64,000 bases of DNA from the NCBI GenBank assembly GCA_003331065.1, contig QENB01000010.1, forward strand, positions 1 through 64,000. The letters run 5' to 3'. The notes beneath the pieces are model-generated. The model was not told the origin of the DNA and ran no database searches. It saw only the letters and a program-made list of their open reading frames with translations. This document shows, one piece after another, positions 55,222 through 64,000 of this stretch. Source of the stretch: Candidatus Tokpelaia sp. JSC188 (GTDB lineage: Bacteria; Pseudomonadota; Alphaproteobacteria; Rhizobiales; Rhizobiaceae). How positions within the stretch are numbered: the first letter of the stretch is position 1; every line of letters starts with the position of its first letter. The position numbers and the translations under genes were made by a program.

Positions 55222-55728
55222 TTAATTTTGAAAAAGACAAACTCGTAAATCAGTAGCCGTATAGATAAATTGATTATCTGCTTTTACCCATCCGTCAGCG
55301 ATTCCTAATACCAAACGTCTGCGCACGATGCGTTTAAAATCAATACCATATTCGACAAGTCTTGTTTTAGGCGTTACCATTCCACTAAATTTAACCTCTC
55401 CGGTCGAAATTGCTCGTCCCTTACCGGATTCACGAAGCCATCCAAGAAAAAAACCAGTCATCTGCCACAAAGCATCAAGCCCTAAGCAACCTGGCATGAC
55501 AGGATCTTTTATAAAATGACAAGAAAAAAACCATAAATCAGGTTTGATATCCAATTCAGCTCGAATTATCCCCTTGCCATATTCACCACCGGTTTCAGAT
55601 ATCTCAGTAATACGATCAAACATCAACATCGGAGGAGTTGGGAGCTGGGCATTACCAGGCCCGAACATTTCACCCCGAGCACAAGTAAGAAGCTCCTCAT
55701 AGGTATAGCTTGACTTCTGTTCAGCCAT
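55222..55728 (-). CDS. fabA: 3-hydroxydecanoyl-ACP dehydratase/isomerase FabA
   Basis: FabA dehydrates 3-hydroxydecanoyl-ACP and isomerises the product to the cis-3 form, the branch point to unsaturated fatty acids. From ATG 55728, with GGAG 5 bases upstream, it is 168 residues. [20 protein letters not shown] (about 66-85) holds the catalytic histidine and, further on, the aspartate in LGLDALWQ. Length is normal. It is the first gene of the fabA-fabB-fabI group. In relatives the iron regulator gene irr lies just upstream and divergent; it is absent here. Confidence 0.95.
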   Translation of the reverse strand: MAEQKSSYTYEELLTCARGEMFGPGNAQLPTPPMLMFDRITEISETGGEYGKGIIRAELDIKPDLWFFSCHFIKDPVMPGCLGLDALWQMTGFFLGWLRESGKGRAISTGEVKFSGMVTPKTRLVEYGIDFKRIVRRRLVLGIADGWVKADNQFIYTATDLRVCLFQN

Positions 55729-56228
55729 TATCACTCCATTTATCCAGCTATTATCATAGTTGCTATTTATTTTAAGCTACATTGGCTAGCCTTCCATTAT
55801 TTTAACACAACAGAACTGGCTGTAAAACTATTAATACTACAAGATACCATGTTCCAAATTATTGGCTTTTGCAAAATGCCTGAAAGTAGTAACAATTGTC
55901 TATTATGATGGTATTCTTGTTAATTTTTTCTGAAAATATCAAAATAGGTCATATGCTTTGCTTGATATTTAAGACATAACTACTATATGCATAGCATCTG
56001 CTATCATTGTTCAATGTCTTCCTTATAGATGAGCATTTTACATTCAATATCTCCCCAATCATCGCTATTTTTCTTTGGTAGCCTGAAAAGTTAGGTTCGT
56101 TTATATTCTTAAGAATTCTGTAAGCAACCTATTATCAATCTTCTATTAACAACAGACTATCCACTTATAGCCACCTATACTTTAGCAATCAAACGCAGCT
56201 TATTTTCATTGCGGAATCCCCCTGTTGA
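55729..56228. other. gene-free region where irr is expected
   Basis: About 500 bases upstream of fabA. Brucella and Bartonella have irr here. I searched the plus strand for Irr's HHHFF metal motif and its LRPTRQR region and saw nothing. No other gene is recognised. Confidence 0.4.
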
Positions 56229-56798
56229 TCATTCAATTTTTTCACCTGGATAAACACCCCAGAGCTGGCTTTGCTTTAGCCATCCATGATTTTTCCCAAT
56301 CTCCAGCTCACACCATTCACCGTTACATCGCTGAATGTTGCCAATAACATTTGGTTCTGCCCGGGCAGTTAATATTGAATTGATATCAGGGTACTTGTGA
56401 ATACCTTGAAGAGGCTCCTTATCTTTTTGCCAAGGGACTATAATCGCTGTGCGTTTACCTGAAAGCAACGCTTGATTAACCCAACCTTGCTCTCCATCGC
56501 TATCGCATATACGGCGCCAGTTATCATATTCCTGAATAATTTCCACTGGCAACCCTTGGCGTCGATAAGTCCACGCAACGGCATATTTATTTTGATCAGG
56601 ACCTACGCGGACATTGGTTTCATTTGATTTAAGACTTACAAAACGTGGCAAGGGAAGGCCACTGCTCAACCCAACAGAATTTAATTGGTTTTGTATTTCC
56701 TGTCGAGCCTGAGATGTGCTATCAAATGAAACAAACACAAGTATATTAAATAAAAGGCAAACTGCTAATCTTGTAATAAATAAAATTCGCTTAGCCAT
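56229..56798 (-). CDS. exported bacterial SH3 domain protein
   Basis: A 189-residue secreted or periplasmic protein with an N-terminal signal (basic MAKR then a hydrophobic core to about residue 25, possible cleavage after SQA near 30). Two SH3-like repeats follow: one at about 52-112 beginning RFVSLKSNETNVRVGPDQ with EYDNWRRICDSDGEQGWV, and one at about 125-185 with WCELEIGKNHGWLKQSQLWGV. Such SH3 (DUF1058-type) proteins bind cell wall or partner proteins; the role is not defined. Rhizobial homologues of the same size are common. Confidence 0.82.
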   Translation of the reverse strand: MAKRILFITRLAVCLLFNILVFVSFDSTSQARQEIQNQLNSVGLSSGLPLPRFVSLKSNETNVRVGPDQNKYAVAWTYRRQGLPVEIIQEYDNWRRICDSDGEQGWVNQALLSGKRTAIIVPWQKDKEPLQGIHKYPDINSILTARAEPNVIGNIQRCNGEWCELEIGKNHGWLKQSQLWGVYPGEKIE

Positions 56799-57427
56799 TC
56801 TTAAATTTCTCTTTTTGATTCACTATTCCCACCACACAGTAACAAATAAATGGGCCTAGTACCATAACTATAGCCCATAAAACTAACCCCATAATGCGTA
56901 TTTATAATTTGATTAAAGGGTTTTATGTGATTAAAAGGTATTAGCTGAATGTAAGCTAAAATCTAAAACTGATTACTAATCATCAGAAATGAACTGATAA
57001 TGTTAACATTTATGCGCCGCGTATATGGTATCTCAGTGATCAATCACATCATAGATTATAATCACCTAAATAAAGGAAGGTCTTGCATTTCTCTTGAAAT
57101 GAAAGGACCTCGATTGCTCCGCTATAAATTACCTCCTGATACTTGCAATATCAGATCCAATTTTGGTTATCACGGTTGTAAGAATACAAATTACCAGAGA
57201 CGAATACCCTATCTTTTTATATAGATAGAGTATTAACTCGGATAGCAAGATTCAGGATATTTCCTAAACACGATGCCACTTAATCATAGCCATGCTGACT
57301 ATTAACTTCCTACTATTTTATTATTGAGCAATAATACCTCAATATCTGTAACAATATTCATATTAGAAGTGCTATTCTTTCATATAAATACAAAATAAAT
57401 AAAACAACTTGTGATTTACCCCGATAT
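56799..57427. other. gene-free region between SH3 protein gene and hslU
   Basis: About 630 AT-rich bases. A 74-codon plus-strand frame at 57000-57224 has no family resemblance and no ribosome site and is treated as chance. ATAGATAGAG at about 57221 and neighbouring A/T runs are not structured. Confidence 0.4.
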
Positions 57428-58732
57428 TTAAAGAATATAGCGTGAAAGATCGGTGTCAGAAGCAAGATCACCTACTGATTTTCTAACATACTCAGCGTTA
57501 ATCGTAACAGTGGCACCACCCTTTTCAGGCGCTGTATAAGAAATTTCATCAAGCACACGCTCCATCACTGTCTGAAGGCGTCGCGCACCGATATTTTCAA
57601 CGCTTGAATTAAGATCAACTGCAATATCAGCAAGAGCATCAATAGCATCATCGGTGAATTCGAGTTTAATCTCTTCTGTATTCATTAATGCAACATATTG
57701 CTTAATAAGACTTGCTTCTGGCTCTGTCAAAATACGACGGAAATCTTCCCGTGTAAGAGCATTAAGTTCAACCCGAATCGGCAAACGCCCTTGGAGTTCA
57801 GGTAAAAGATCAGACGGTTTAGAAATATGAAATGCACCGGATGCAATAAATAGAATATGATCTGTTTTTACCTGCCCATATTTTGTTGAAACACTTGTTC
57901 CTTCCACAAGCGGGAGTAAATCACGTTGTACACCTTCACGCGGAGTCGTATGATTACTTGACTGTCGGACAGCGATTTTGTCAATTTCATCAATAAAGAC
58001 GATACCATCATTTTCTGTAGTTTTGAGTGCTTCCTGCACGATCTGCTCTTGATCAAGTAGTTTATCAGATTCATCATCGATCAACGGCTTGAATGCATTG
58101 CACACGGATATCCTGCGCGTTCTGGTACGATTGCCAAGTTTACCAAAAATGTCAGAAAAATTCATAATACCCATCTGAGCACCAGGTATACCGGGTATAT
58201 CAAAGGTCGGAGTTGTAGCACTGTTATCCGTCACTTCAATTTCAATCTCTTTGTTATCAAGTTTACCGTCACGCAAATCTTTTCGAAAAGCTTCACGTGT
58301 TGTTGCACTCGCAGTTTTGCCAACCAATGCGTCCAAAACACGTTCCTCAGCGTTGATATTAGCGCGAACACGCACCTCCTCACGTAATTTTTCTTTAACC
58401 AAGTTGATAGCAACTTCTGTCAGATCACGAATGATCTGCTCTACATCACGACCAACAAAGCCGATTTCTGTAAACTTAGTTGCTTCTACTTTAACAAAAG
58501 GTGCTCCAGAAAGTCTAGCAAGTCGACGAGAAATTTCAGTTTTTCCAACACCTGTTGGTCCAATCATTAGAATATTTTTCGGCATAACCTCTTCACGCAT
58601 TGGACTTTCAAGTTGTTGGCGACGCCAACGGTTACGCAGCGCAATAGCGACAGCCTTCTTAGCAGCATTTTGTCCGATAATGAAGCGGTCAAGCTCGGAT
58701 ACAATCTCGCGTGGTGAAAATGTGTTACTCAT
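57428..58732 (-). CDS. hslU: ATP-dependent protease ATPase subunit HslU
   Basis: HslU is the AAA+ unfoldase of the HslUV protease. The 434-residue product has the substrate-region start [17 protein letters not shown], Walker [10 protein letters not shown] (58-66), [20 protein letters not shown] with the pore loop GYVG-type motif as GFVG, Walker [12 protein letters not shown], and the sensor 2 [13 protein letters not shown]. It ends RYIL, fitting insertion of the C-terminus into HslV. It lies 38 bases after hslV on the same strand; the pair is probably one operon under heat-shock control, although no promoter could be identified. Confidence 0.96.
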   Translation of the reverse strand: MSNTFSPREIVSELDRFIIGQNAAKKAVAIALRNRWRRQQLESPMREEVMPKNILMIGPTGVGKTEISRRLARLSGAPFVKVEATKFTEIGFVGRDVEQIIRDLTEVAINLVKEKLREEVRVRANINAEERVLDALVGKTASATTREAFRKDLRDGKLDNKEIEIEVTDNSATTPTFDIPGIPGAQMGIMNFSDIFGKLGNRTRTRRISVCNAFKPLIDDESDKLLDQEQIVQEALKTTENDGIVFIDEIDKIAVRQSSNHTTPREGVQRDLLPLVEGTSVSTKYGQVKTDHILFIASGAFHISKPSDLLPELQGRLPIRVELNALTREDFRRILTEPEASLIKQYVALMNTEEIKLEFTDDAIDALADIAVDLNSSVENIGARRLQTVMERVLDEISYTAPEKGGATVTINAEYVRKSVGDLASDTDLSRYIL

Positions 58733-58770
58733 TTATTTAAAGACTTTCCAAAATAATAATGCAGGCTCAT

Positions 58771-59325
58771 TCAGGCATCAAGTGTTTCGACGATAATATG
58801 GCTGTTAGTATAGACACAGATATCAGCGGCAATTGCCATCGCTTTACGGGCTATTTCTTCGGCACCCATTTTCGTATCAGCTAATGCACGAGCAGCAGCT
58901 AATGCATAATTTCCCCCAGAACCGATTGCCATAATACCACGCTCAGGCTCTAACACATCCCCTTGGCCGGTTAAAACAAGTGTTATATCCCTATTCGCGA
59001 CCAATATCATCGCTTCAAGTCGGCGCAGATAACGGTCAGTACGCCAATCCTTTGCTAATTCAACGGAAGCTCTCATTAACTGCTCAGTATACTGCTCTAG
59101 CTTGCATTCCAACCGCTCAAGCAAAGTAAAAGCGTCAGCTGTTGAACCCGCAAAACCTGCAACAACGTTCCGACTGGCACCAATACGGCGCACTTTGCGT
59201 GCATTGTCTTTCATTATTGTCTGACCAAGGGAAACTTGGCCATCTCCGGCAACAACAACCTTTCCGCCTTTTCGTACAGTAACAATTGTCGTACCATACA
59301 TTACACCAAGCCTATGTCCTATCAT
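58771..59325 (-). CDS. hslV: ATP-dependent protease peptidase subunit HslV
   Basis: HslV is the proteasome-like threonine peptidase. In the 184-residue product the N-terminal threonine exposed by processing is Thr12 in [14 protein letters not shown], followed by [29 protein letters not shown] (about 141-154) is the conserved late motif. The prosequence is 11 residues if ATG 59325 is used, or 3 from an in-frame ATG at 59301. It precedes hslU and is divergent from the his operon, as in many rhizobia. Confidence 0.95.
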   Translation of the reverse strand: MIGHRLGVMYGTTIVTVRKGGKVVVAGDGQVSLGQTIMKDNARKVRRIGASRNVVAGFAGSTADAFTLLERLECKLEQYTEQLMRASVELAKDWRTDRYLRRLEAMILVANRDITLVLTGQGDVLEPERGIMAIGSGGNYALAAARALADTKMGAEEIARKAMAIAADICVYTNSHIIVETLDA

Positions 59326-59570
59326 AAAAATACTCCTGAATCTACTGCATTTTATCTTCGACGATACGAATTCTTATTTAGATTTAAAGTCTTTGTAAGA
59401 CTCAATCTTTGCCTATTTTTAGACTTCTTATACTATTTATGGACGCAAAACATAAAATTTATGCTAAACCCGCATGGTAAAATGATTTGGCAATTTTAAC
59501 TGTTTGCTTTAGAAGCGAAATGGTCGTCGCTTTTTAACTTTCATAAGCGAAAACTGGGAAAACAGATAAA

Positions 59571-60167
59571 ATGACAAGAAGAGCTGTAGTCAACCGTAAA
59601 ACTAGCGAAACGGAAATTTCTGTTTCACTGGATATAGACGGCAAAGGATTATCTGATGTTAGAACTAGCATCGGTTTTTTAGACCATATGCTCGAACAGC
59701 TTTCACGTCATTCCCTAATTGATATGCAGGTATATGCCAAAGGCGATTTATATATTGATGACCATCATACGGTTGAGGATTGTGGCATTTTGCTTGGTCA
59801 AGCTCTCTCTAAGGCTCTGGGTGATCGACGCGGAATCACACGTTATGCCTCACTTGATCTTGTTATGAATGAAAGCTGTACAAGAGCTGCAATTGATATA
59901 TCGGGTCGTCCATTTCTTATTTGGCAGGTTATTTTCCCAACAGCCAAAACAGGTACATTTGATACAGAACTTATTCATGAGTTTTTTCAGTCTTTTGTGC
60001 AGAATGCGGGCATTACATTACATGTTATTAATCACTACGGTGTTAATAGCCATCATATTGCTGAAACCTGTTTTAAGGCTGTTGCACGTGTTCTGCGTCA
60101 AGCCATTGCAACAGACCCATGGCAAATGGATATTATTCCTTCCACAAAAGGTTTACTTAAAGGATAA
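59571..60167 (+). CDS. hisB: imidazoleglycerol-phosphate dehydratase HisB
   Basis: HisB catalyses the sixth step of histidine synthesis. It is the single-function form (198 residues, no phosphatase domain), with [10 protein letters not shown] (about 63-72) and [13 protein letters not shown], the two metal-binding histidine motifs. Length is normal. First gene of hisB-hisH-hisA-hisF-hisE-coaA, all close or overlapping; hisH begins 5 bases later. Confidence 0.95.
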   Translation: MTRRAVVNRKTSETEISVSLDIDGKGLSDVRTSIGFLDHMLEQLSRHSLIDMQVYAKGDLYIDDHHTVEDCGILLGQALSKALGDRRGITRYASLDLVMNESCTRAAIDISGRPFLIWQVIFPTAKTGTFDTELIHEFFQSFVQNAGITLHVINHYGVNSHHIAETCFKAVARVLRQAIATDPWQMDIIPSTKGLLKG

Positions 60168-60172
60168 ATCGG

Positions 60173-60823
60173 ATGCGAATAGCTATTATCGATTACGGTT
60201 CCGGGAATTTACGTTCAGTTGCTAAGGCGTTTGAGAGAGCAGCCTATGAAAGAATGATTGTAGCAGAGATTGAAATTACCAATGATGCGGAACGAATAGC
60301 TACTGCAGATAAAATTGTTCTTCCCGGCGTTGGAACTTATACCGATTGCCGTAAAGGACTGGAACAGGTTCCTGGAATGATTGCCGTACTTGAAGAAACA
60401 GTCTTAAGAGGTGGGAAACCATTTCTCGGCATTTGTGTCGGCATGCAGCTTTTATCAACAAGAGGACTTGAAAAGGAAGTCACTCCTGGCTTAGGGTGGA
60501 TCAAGGGGAATGTTGTTCGCATGATACCGGGAAAACAAAATCTAAAGGTGCCGCATATCGGTTGGAATACGCTTGAGCTTTTGGTACCGCATGCCCTTTT
60601 TAAAGGTATACCAACGGGGCCAAATGGCCTCCATGCTTATTTTGTACATTCTTATCATTTTGACTGCACAAATAAACAGCATAGGCTTGCAATAACAGAC
60701 TATGGCGGTTCGATAGCGGCCGCTGTTGCGCATAACAACTTAATCGGAACACAATTTCACCCTGAAAAAAGTCAACATCTGGGACTGCGATTCATCGCTA
60801 ATTTTTTGGAATGGTGTCCATGA
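60173..60823 (+). CDS. hisH: imidazole glycerol phosphate synthase glutaminase subunit HisH
   Basis: HisH hydrolyses glutamine and feeds ammonia to HisF. The 216-residue class I amidotransferase has YGSGNLRSV at the start, the nucleophile Cys88 in GICVGMQLL, and the His-x-Glu pair in QFHPEKSQ near 197-203. Its stop overlaps the hisA ATG (ATGA), so the two are coupled. Confidence 0.95.
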   Translation: MRIAIIDYGSGNLRSVAKAFERAAYERMIVAEIEITNDAERIATADKIVLPGVGTYTDCRKGLEQVPGMIAVLEETVLRGGKPFLGICVGMQLLSTRGLEKEVTPGLGWIKGNVVRMIPGKQNLKVPHIGWNTLELLVPHALFKGIPTGPNGLHAYFVHSYHFDCTNKQHRLAITDYGGSIAAAVAHNNLIGTQFHPEKSQHLGLRFIANFLEWCP

Positions 60824-61563
60824 TCCTCTATCCGGCAATTGATTTAAAGAATGGTCAATGTGTTCGTCTAAAAAAAGGCGATATGGATACTGCAACAGTT
60901 TATGCTAGCAATCCAGTAGAACAGGCAAGAAATTTTCAGAAGCAAGGATTTAAATGGCTTCATCTAGTTGACCTCAACGGAGCATTTGCTGGTGAGAGTA
61001 TCAATAAAACAACTATCGATGCGATTTTGCAGGCTACTTCTAATCCCATTCAACTTGGCGGTGGTGTCCGCTCGCTTGCTCATATTGAAAATTGGCTTGA
61101 AAAAGGAATTAGACGTATTGTACTTGGTACTGTGGCAGTCAGTAACCCAAATCTTGTACGAGAGGCGTGTATACTTTTTCCAGAACGTATTGCTGTTAGC
61201 ATTGATGCACGGAATAACAAGGTTGCCGTGGAAGGTTGGGCAAAAACATCTCAACTTGATGCAGATGAAATGGCTCGCCATTTTGAAGGAGCAGGTGTAG
61301 CAGCAATTATCTATACGGATATTGATCGCGATGGAATTCTAAGCGGTATAAATTGGCAGGCCACTATTGAGTTGGCTCGCCAAGTTTCTATTCCTGTTAT
61401 CGCATCCGGTGGTTTAGCATCGTTTAAAGATATTGAGCGAATGAGCATGCCAGACGTTGCTGTCCTGAATGGTGTTATTACCGGGCGGGCCTTATATGAT
61501 GGGCGGATTGATGCTGTAAGTGCTCTTGCTGTATTGCATCAAAAAAAGGAATTGCAATCATGA
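60820..61563 (+). CDS. hisA: HisA, phosphoribosylformimino-5-aminoimidazole carboxamide ribotide isomerase
   Basis: HisA is the Amadori isomerase of histidine synthesis, a beta/alpha barrel. From ATG 60820 it is 247 residues, with [14 protein letters not shown] (catalytic Asp at the end of strand 1), QLGGGVRSL and [12 protein letters not shown] (second catalytic Asp) and VIASGGLAS. The frame's start at 60811 would add three residues inside hisH. It overlaps hisF by four bases. Confidence 0.95.
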   Translation: MILYPAIDLKNGQCVRLKKGDMDTATVYASNPVEQARNFQKQGFKWLHLVDLNGAFAGESINKTTIDAILQATSNPIQLGGGVRSLAHIENWLEKGIRRIVLGTVAVSNPNLVREACILFPERIAVSIDARNNKVAVEGWAKTSQLDADEMARHFEGAGVAAIIYTDIDRDGILSGINWQATIELARQVSIPVIASGGLASFKDIERMSMPDVAVLNGVITGRALYDGRIDAVSALAVLHQKKELQS

Positions 61564-62357
61564 CTATAAAAGCACGTATTATTCCATGCTTAGATGTTAT
61601 GCACGGACGTGTTGTCAAGGGCGTTAACTTTGTTGATTTGATTGATGCAGGTGATCCTATCCAAACTGCACGCGCCTATGATGAAGCTGGTGCAGATGAA
61701 CTGTGCTTTCTTGATATTACTGCCTCCTCCGATAATCGTGATACGATTTTTGATGTAGTAGCCCGTACAGCAGAATGTTGTTTTATGCCGCTTACCGTTG
61801 GTGGTGGAATACGAACGATCGATGATATCCGGAAGCTACTGCTAGCAGGTGCTGACAAGGTGTGTATCAATACAACAGCAGTTAAGAATCCTGATTTTAT
61901 CGCACAAGCAGCAGATAAATTTGGCGATCAATGCATTGTCGTGGCCATTGATGCTAAAAGAACTTGCGCGGAAAGGAAAAATCCTTATTGGGAAATTTTT
62001 ACATATGGAGGTAGAGTATCAACCGGTATTGATGCACTTGAGTTCGCACAAAAAGTTGTTGCCCTCGGTGCAGGAGAAATTCTTTTGACATCTATTGATC
62101 GAGATGGGACAAATGCAGGTTATAATATTGACCTGACTCGTAAATTAGCTGACAGCATCAGTATCCCGCTTATCGCTTCGGGTGGCGTAGGTACACTAGA
62201 TCATCTTGTTGAAGGTATTCGGGATGGCCACGCGTCAGCAGTGCTTGCAGCCTCAATTTTTCATTTTGGAAAATATTCTATTTATGAGGCAAAACAGTAT
62301 ATTGCAAAAGCGGGTATTCCCGTTCGATTTGATGGATATGGAAAAGCGGATGAGTGA
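61560..62357 (+). CDS. hisF: imidazole glycerol phosphate synthase cyclase subunit HisF
   Basis: HisF forms imidazole glycerol phosphate and AICAR with ammonia from HisH. The 265-residue barrel has [17 protein letters not shown] (catalytic Asp11 region), [35 protein letters not shown] (second catalytic Asp) and [12 protein letters not shown]. Relative to common HisF the length is slightly above 255. It overlaps hisA upstream and hisE downstream. Confidence 0.96.
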   Translation: MTIKARIIPCLDVMHGRVVKGVNFVDLIDAGDPIQTARAYDEAGADELCFLDITASSDNRDTIFDVVARTAECCFMPLTVGGGIRTIDDIRKLLLAGADKVCINTTAVKNPDFIAQAADKFGDQCIVVAIDAKRTCAERKNPYWEIFTYGGRVSTGIDALEFAQKVVALGAGEILLTSIDRDGTNAGYNIDLTRKLADSISIPLIASGGVGTLDHLVEGIRDGHASAVLAASIFHFGKYSIYEAKQYIAKAGIPVRFDGYGKADE

Positions 62358-62712
62358 ATTTACTTTTGAAAATCTTGAACAAAGTATTGCAGCACGTGCC
62401 AACAGCAAGGATAGCAATTCCTACACAGCTAGTCTCGTAGCTAAAGGTGTGGTGCACGCAACAAAAAAATTTGGGGAAGAAGCATTTGAAACAGTTATTG
62501 CTGCATTGCGGGAAGATCGCACTCGTTTAATAAGTGAAAGTGCTGATCTTATTTATCATCTTTTAGTTGTATGGAAGATTAGTGGTGTCACTCTTGCAGA
62601 TATTTTAACTGAATTGGAAAAGCGGACACTGCAAAGTGGCTTACAGGAAAAAGCAATACGAACTTACAATCAAATTTCTACCCTCAAGGAATTCGAGAGC
62701 TTTGACAAATAA
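62350..62712 (+). CDS. hisE: phosphoribosyl-ATP pyrophosphatase HisE
   Basis: HisE hydrolyses phosphoribosyl-ATP to phosphoribosyl-AMP, the second step of the pathway. The 120-residue all-helical protein shows [31 protein letters not shown] and [10 protein letters not shown] with the acidic metal-binding residues, then LQEKAIR. ATG 62350 lies 8 bases inside the end of hisF and gives the family's normal start [10 protein letters not shown]. The frame is open far upstream but within hisF. hisI and hisG are not in this window. Confidence 0.93.
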   Translation: MSEFTFENLEQSIAARANSKDSNSYTASLVAKGVVHATKKFGEEAFETVIAALREDRTRLISESADLIYHLLVVWKISGVTLADILTELEKRTLQSGLQEKAIRTYNQISTLKEFESFDK

Positions 62713-63661
62713 AATTCTCTTTGGGAAATGTTCGCCGTTTCATCTGTTTTTAGCTAAAGAATGGGCTTCACTTTCAGACAATAAAGCATTCACTCTTACT
62801 TGTGATGAAATTAAACGCCTGAAATCCATAGGCGATCAGGTTGATTTAGAAGAAGTTCAACACATTTATCTTTTACTTTCATATCTTTTATCAAAGCGCG
62901 TGGAATCAAATCAGAAATTATTTCAACGACAGCATTGTTTTCTCCAAATGAGAACTGCGGTCAAAACTCCGTTTATTATCGGAATTGCTGGTTCTGTAGC
63001 AGTCGGAAAATCAACGACAGCACACATTTTTCAGGAATTGCTCAAGCGTTGGCCGTCAATTTCTAAAGTTGATCTATTGTCAATAGATGGTTTTCTGTAT
63101 TCCAATGCTGTTCTGCGTGCGCAGAATAAGATGGATCGAAAGGGTTTTCCAGAAAGTTATGATACACGTCTACTGCTGCGCTTCCTTGTTAATATCAAAG
63201 CAGGCTTGGGCAACGTTAAGGCACCGCTTTATTCGCATTTATCTTATGATGTATCAAAGGGTAAATATATCACTATCGATAGACCTGATATTTTGATCAT
63301 TGAAGGAATAAATGTGCTTCAAATGCACGATTTATCGCAAGACGATAAAGAAACTCTATTTGTTTCAGATTTTTTAGATTTTTCTATTTATATTGACGCT
63401 AAAACGACAAATATTCGCAGATGGTATCTGGATCGTTTTATGCAATTGCGGGAAGCGTCATTTCAGAACCCAAAGTCTTTTTTCTCTCGTTATGCGAATA
63501 TGAAAGCAGAAAAAGCTTGCAAGATTGCTGAGGAAGTATGGATCAATGTCAATCTCAAAAACCTTGAAGAAAATATCCTGCCGACCCGATCGCACGCTGA
63601 TCTTATTCTGTATAAAGGTCCTAAGCATACGATTAAAAAAATCGCTCTACGAAAATTGTAA
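62702..63661 (+). CDS. coaA: type I pantothenate kinase CoaA
   Basis: CoaA phosphorylates pantothenate, the first step of CoA synthesis. From TTG 62702, with AAGGA upstream, it is 319 residues and starts at [15 protein letters not shown], aligning with homologues. The P-loop [58 protein letters not shown] and the C-terminal [20 protein letters not shown] are typical of the prokaryotic type I enzyme. A GTG at 62636 in the same frame would give 341 residues. Its start overlaps hisE; the hisE-coaA pair is conserved in rhizobia. Confidence 0.94.
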   Translation: MTNKILFGKCSPFHLFLAKEWASLSDNKAFTLTCDEIKRLKSIGDQVDLEEVQHIYLLLSYLLSKRVESNQKLFQRQHCFLQMRTAVKTPFIIGIAGSVAVGKSTTAHIFQELLKRWPSISKVDLLSIDGFLYSNAVLRAQNKMDRKGFPESYDTRLLLRFLVNIKAGLGNVKAPLYSHLSYDVSKGKYITIDRPDILIIEGINVLQMHDLSQDDKETLFVSDFLDFSIYIDAKTTNIRRWYLDRFMQLREASFQNPKSFFSRYANMKAEKACKIAEEVWINVNLKNLEENILPTRSHADLILYKGPKHTIKKIALRKL

Positions 63662-64000
63662 TGCTTTTACTTTGGTCTTGTGAGGGAAACAACAAGGAAT
63701 ATGAGGATAGATTCCTGCGTAGGAATCTATCCCTATAACTCTTTTAAAGGGGGGGGTAAACATGAAAGCCCCAAACTACACTATCAACTCACTTTACTTC
63801 ATTTATTAAGTAAAGCCAGCCGCTATAGTGATTCCATTGTTTTCTGCTAATGCACATATTTTTGTTTCTTGCAATCTTTAAAAATTTTTCTCCTTAATCT
63901 AATAGCCTTTCTTCTCTATTAAGGCTGGATGATAAATTATCACTATCGCGTATTACGCGACCGGAACCACCCATCATGTTATAATTTAAGTGCTGTATTG
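63662..64000. other. region after coaA
   Basis: Holds a strong hairpin (63705-63732), a G8 tract at 63749-63756 followed by TAAAC and an ATG at 63761 that opens a 15-codon frame (MKAPNYTINSLYFIY), and no recognisable gene to the window end. Confidence 0.45.
63705..63744 (+). terminator. terminator of the his-coaA operon
   Basis: GGATAGATTCCT and AGGAATCTATCC form a perfect 12-bp stem around the loop GCGT. A T-rich stretch with TCTTTT ends at 63745. It lies 44 bases after the coaA stop. Confidence 0.7.

Noticed and set aside
57000-57224. 74-codon plus-strand frame in the gap before hslU
   Set aside because: No ribosome site, no family resemblance and no conserved neighbour.

Overview
This window is chromosomal DNA from an AT-rich alphaproteobacterium of the Hyphomicrobiales (Rhizobiales), closest in gene content and order to the Bartonella/Brucella branch. 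The evidence is a set of gene neighbourhoods typical of that group: miaB-(phoH)-ybeY-corC-lnt-(xre)-metK-trmB, rimP-nusA-ylxR-infB-rbfA-truB-rpsO-pnp, fabA-fabB-fabI, hslV-hslU, hisB-H-A-F-E-coaA, lpxK-waaA-DUF374 and fzlA with an SDR gene. Roughly four-fifths is coding. The gaps between genes are long, and two of them hold recognisable dead genes, so the genome looks like one undergoing reduction, as in a host-associated bacterium. It still keeps histidine, lysine/DAP, unsaturated fatty acid, CoA and thiamine-pyrimidine genes. I cannot name the species.

Layout. 0.2-5.4 kb: a DUF2312 gene, a family 25 LOS glycosyltransferase, Smr, Tim44-like, FxsA and SecB. 6-14.3 kb (minus strand): lipid A/Kdo genes lpxK, waaA and a DUF374 acyltransferase, then a CysQ-like phosphatase, a TldD/PmbA protein, rsmD and an RluB-type synthase. 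14.4-24 kb (plus strand): tadA, gyrB, thiC, fzlA, an SDR gene and glk. 24.5-25.9 kb (minus strand): a sugar/H+ symporter strikingly like enterobacterial GalP. 26-28.1 kb: dapB, gpmA, tRNA-Leu(CAG) and tRNA-Pro(GGG). 28.8-37.4 kb: pgi, tsaB, rimI, miaB, a decayed phoH, ybeY, corC and lnt. 37.5-52.9 kb: a dead XRE regulator, a fused metK-trmB gene, the nusA-infB operon, a GT2-GT8 double glycosyltransferase inserted between truB and rpsO, and pnp. 53-59.3 kb (minus strand): fabI, fabB, fabA, an exported SH3 protein, hslU and hslV. 59.6-63.7 kb: the his operon ending in coaA.

Most notable: (1) metK and trmB form one uninterrupted 657-codon reading frame, so the enzyme that makes S-adenosylmethionine is joined to one that uses it; (2) the GT2-GT8 gene and the GalP-like transporter look like accessory genes placed in an otherwise conserved core; (3) phoH and the xre gene are readable as pseudogenes exactly where synteny predicts intact genes, while fur, irr, mltA and queG are absent from their expected places; (4) several intergenic G tracts (G5-G8) are followed by TA; one lies inside the phoH relic. 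No CRISPR array, insertion sequence, rRNA or intact prophage was seen. I did not find a clearly new multi-gene system; the MetK-TrmB fusion is the strongest candidate for something undescribed.
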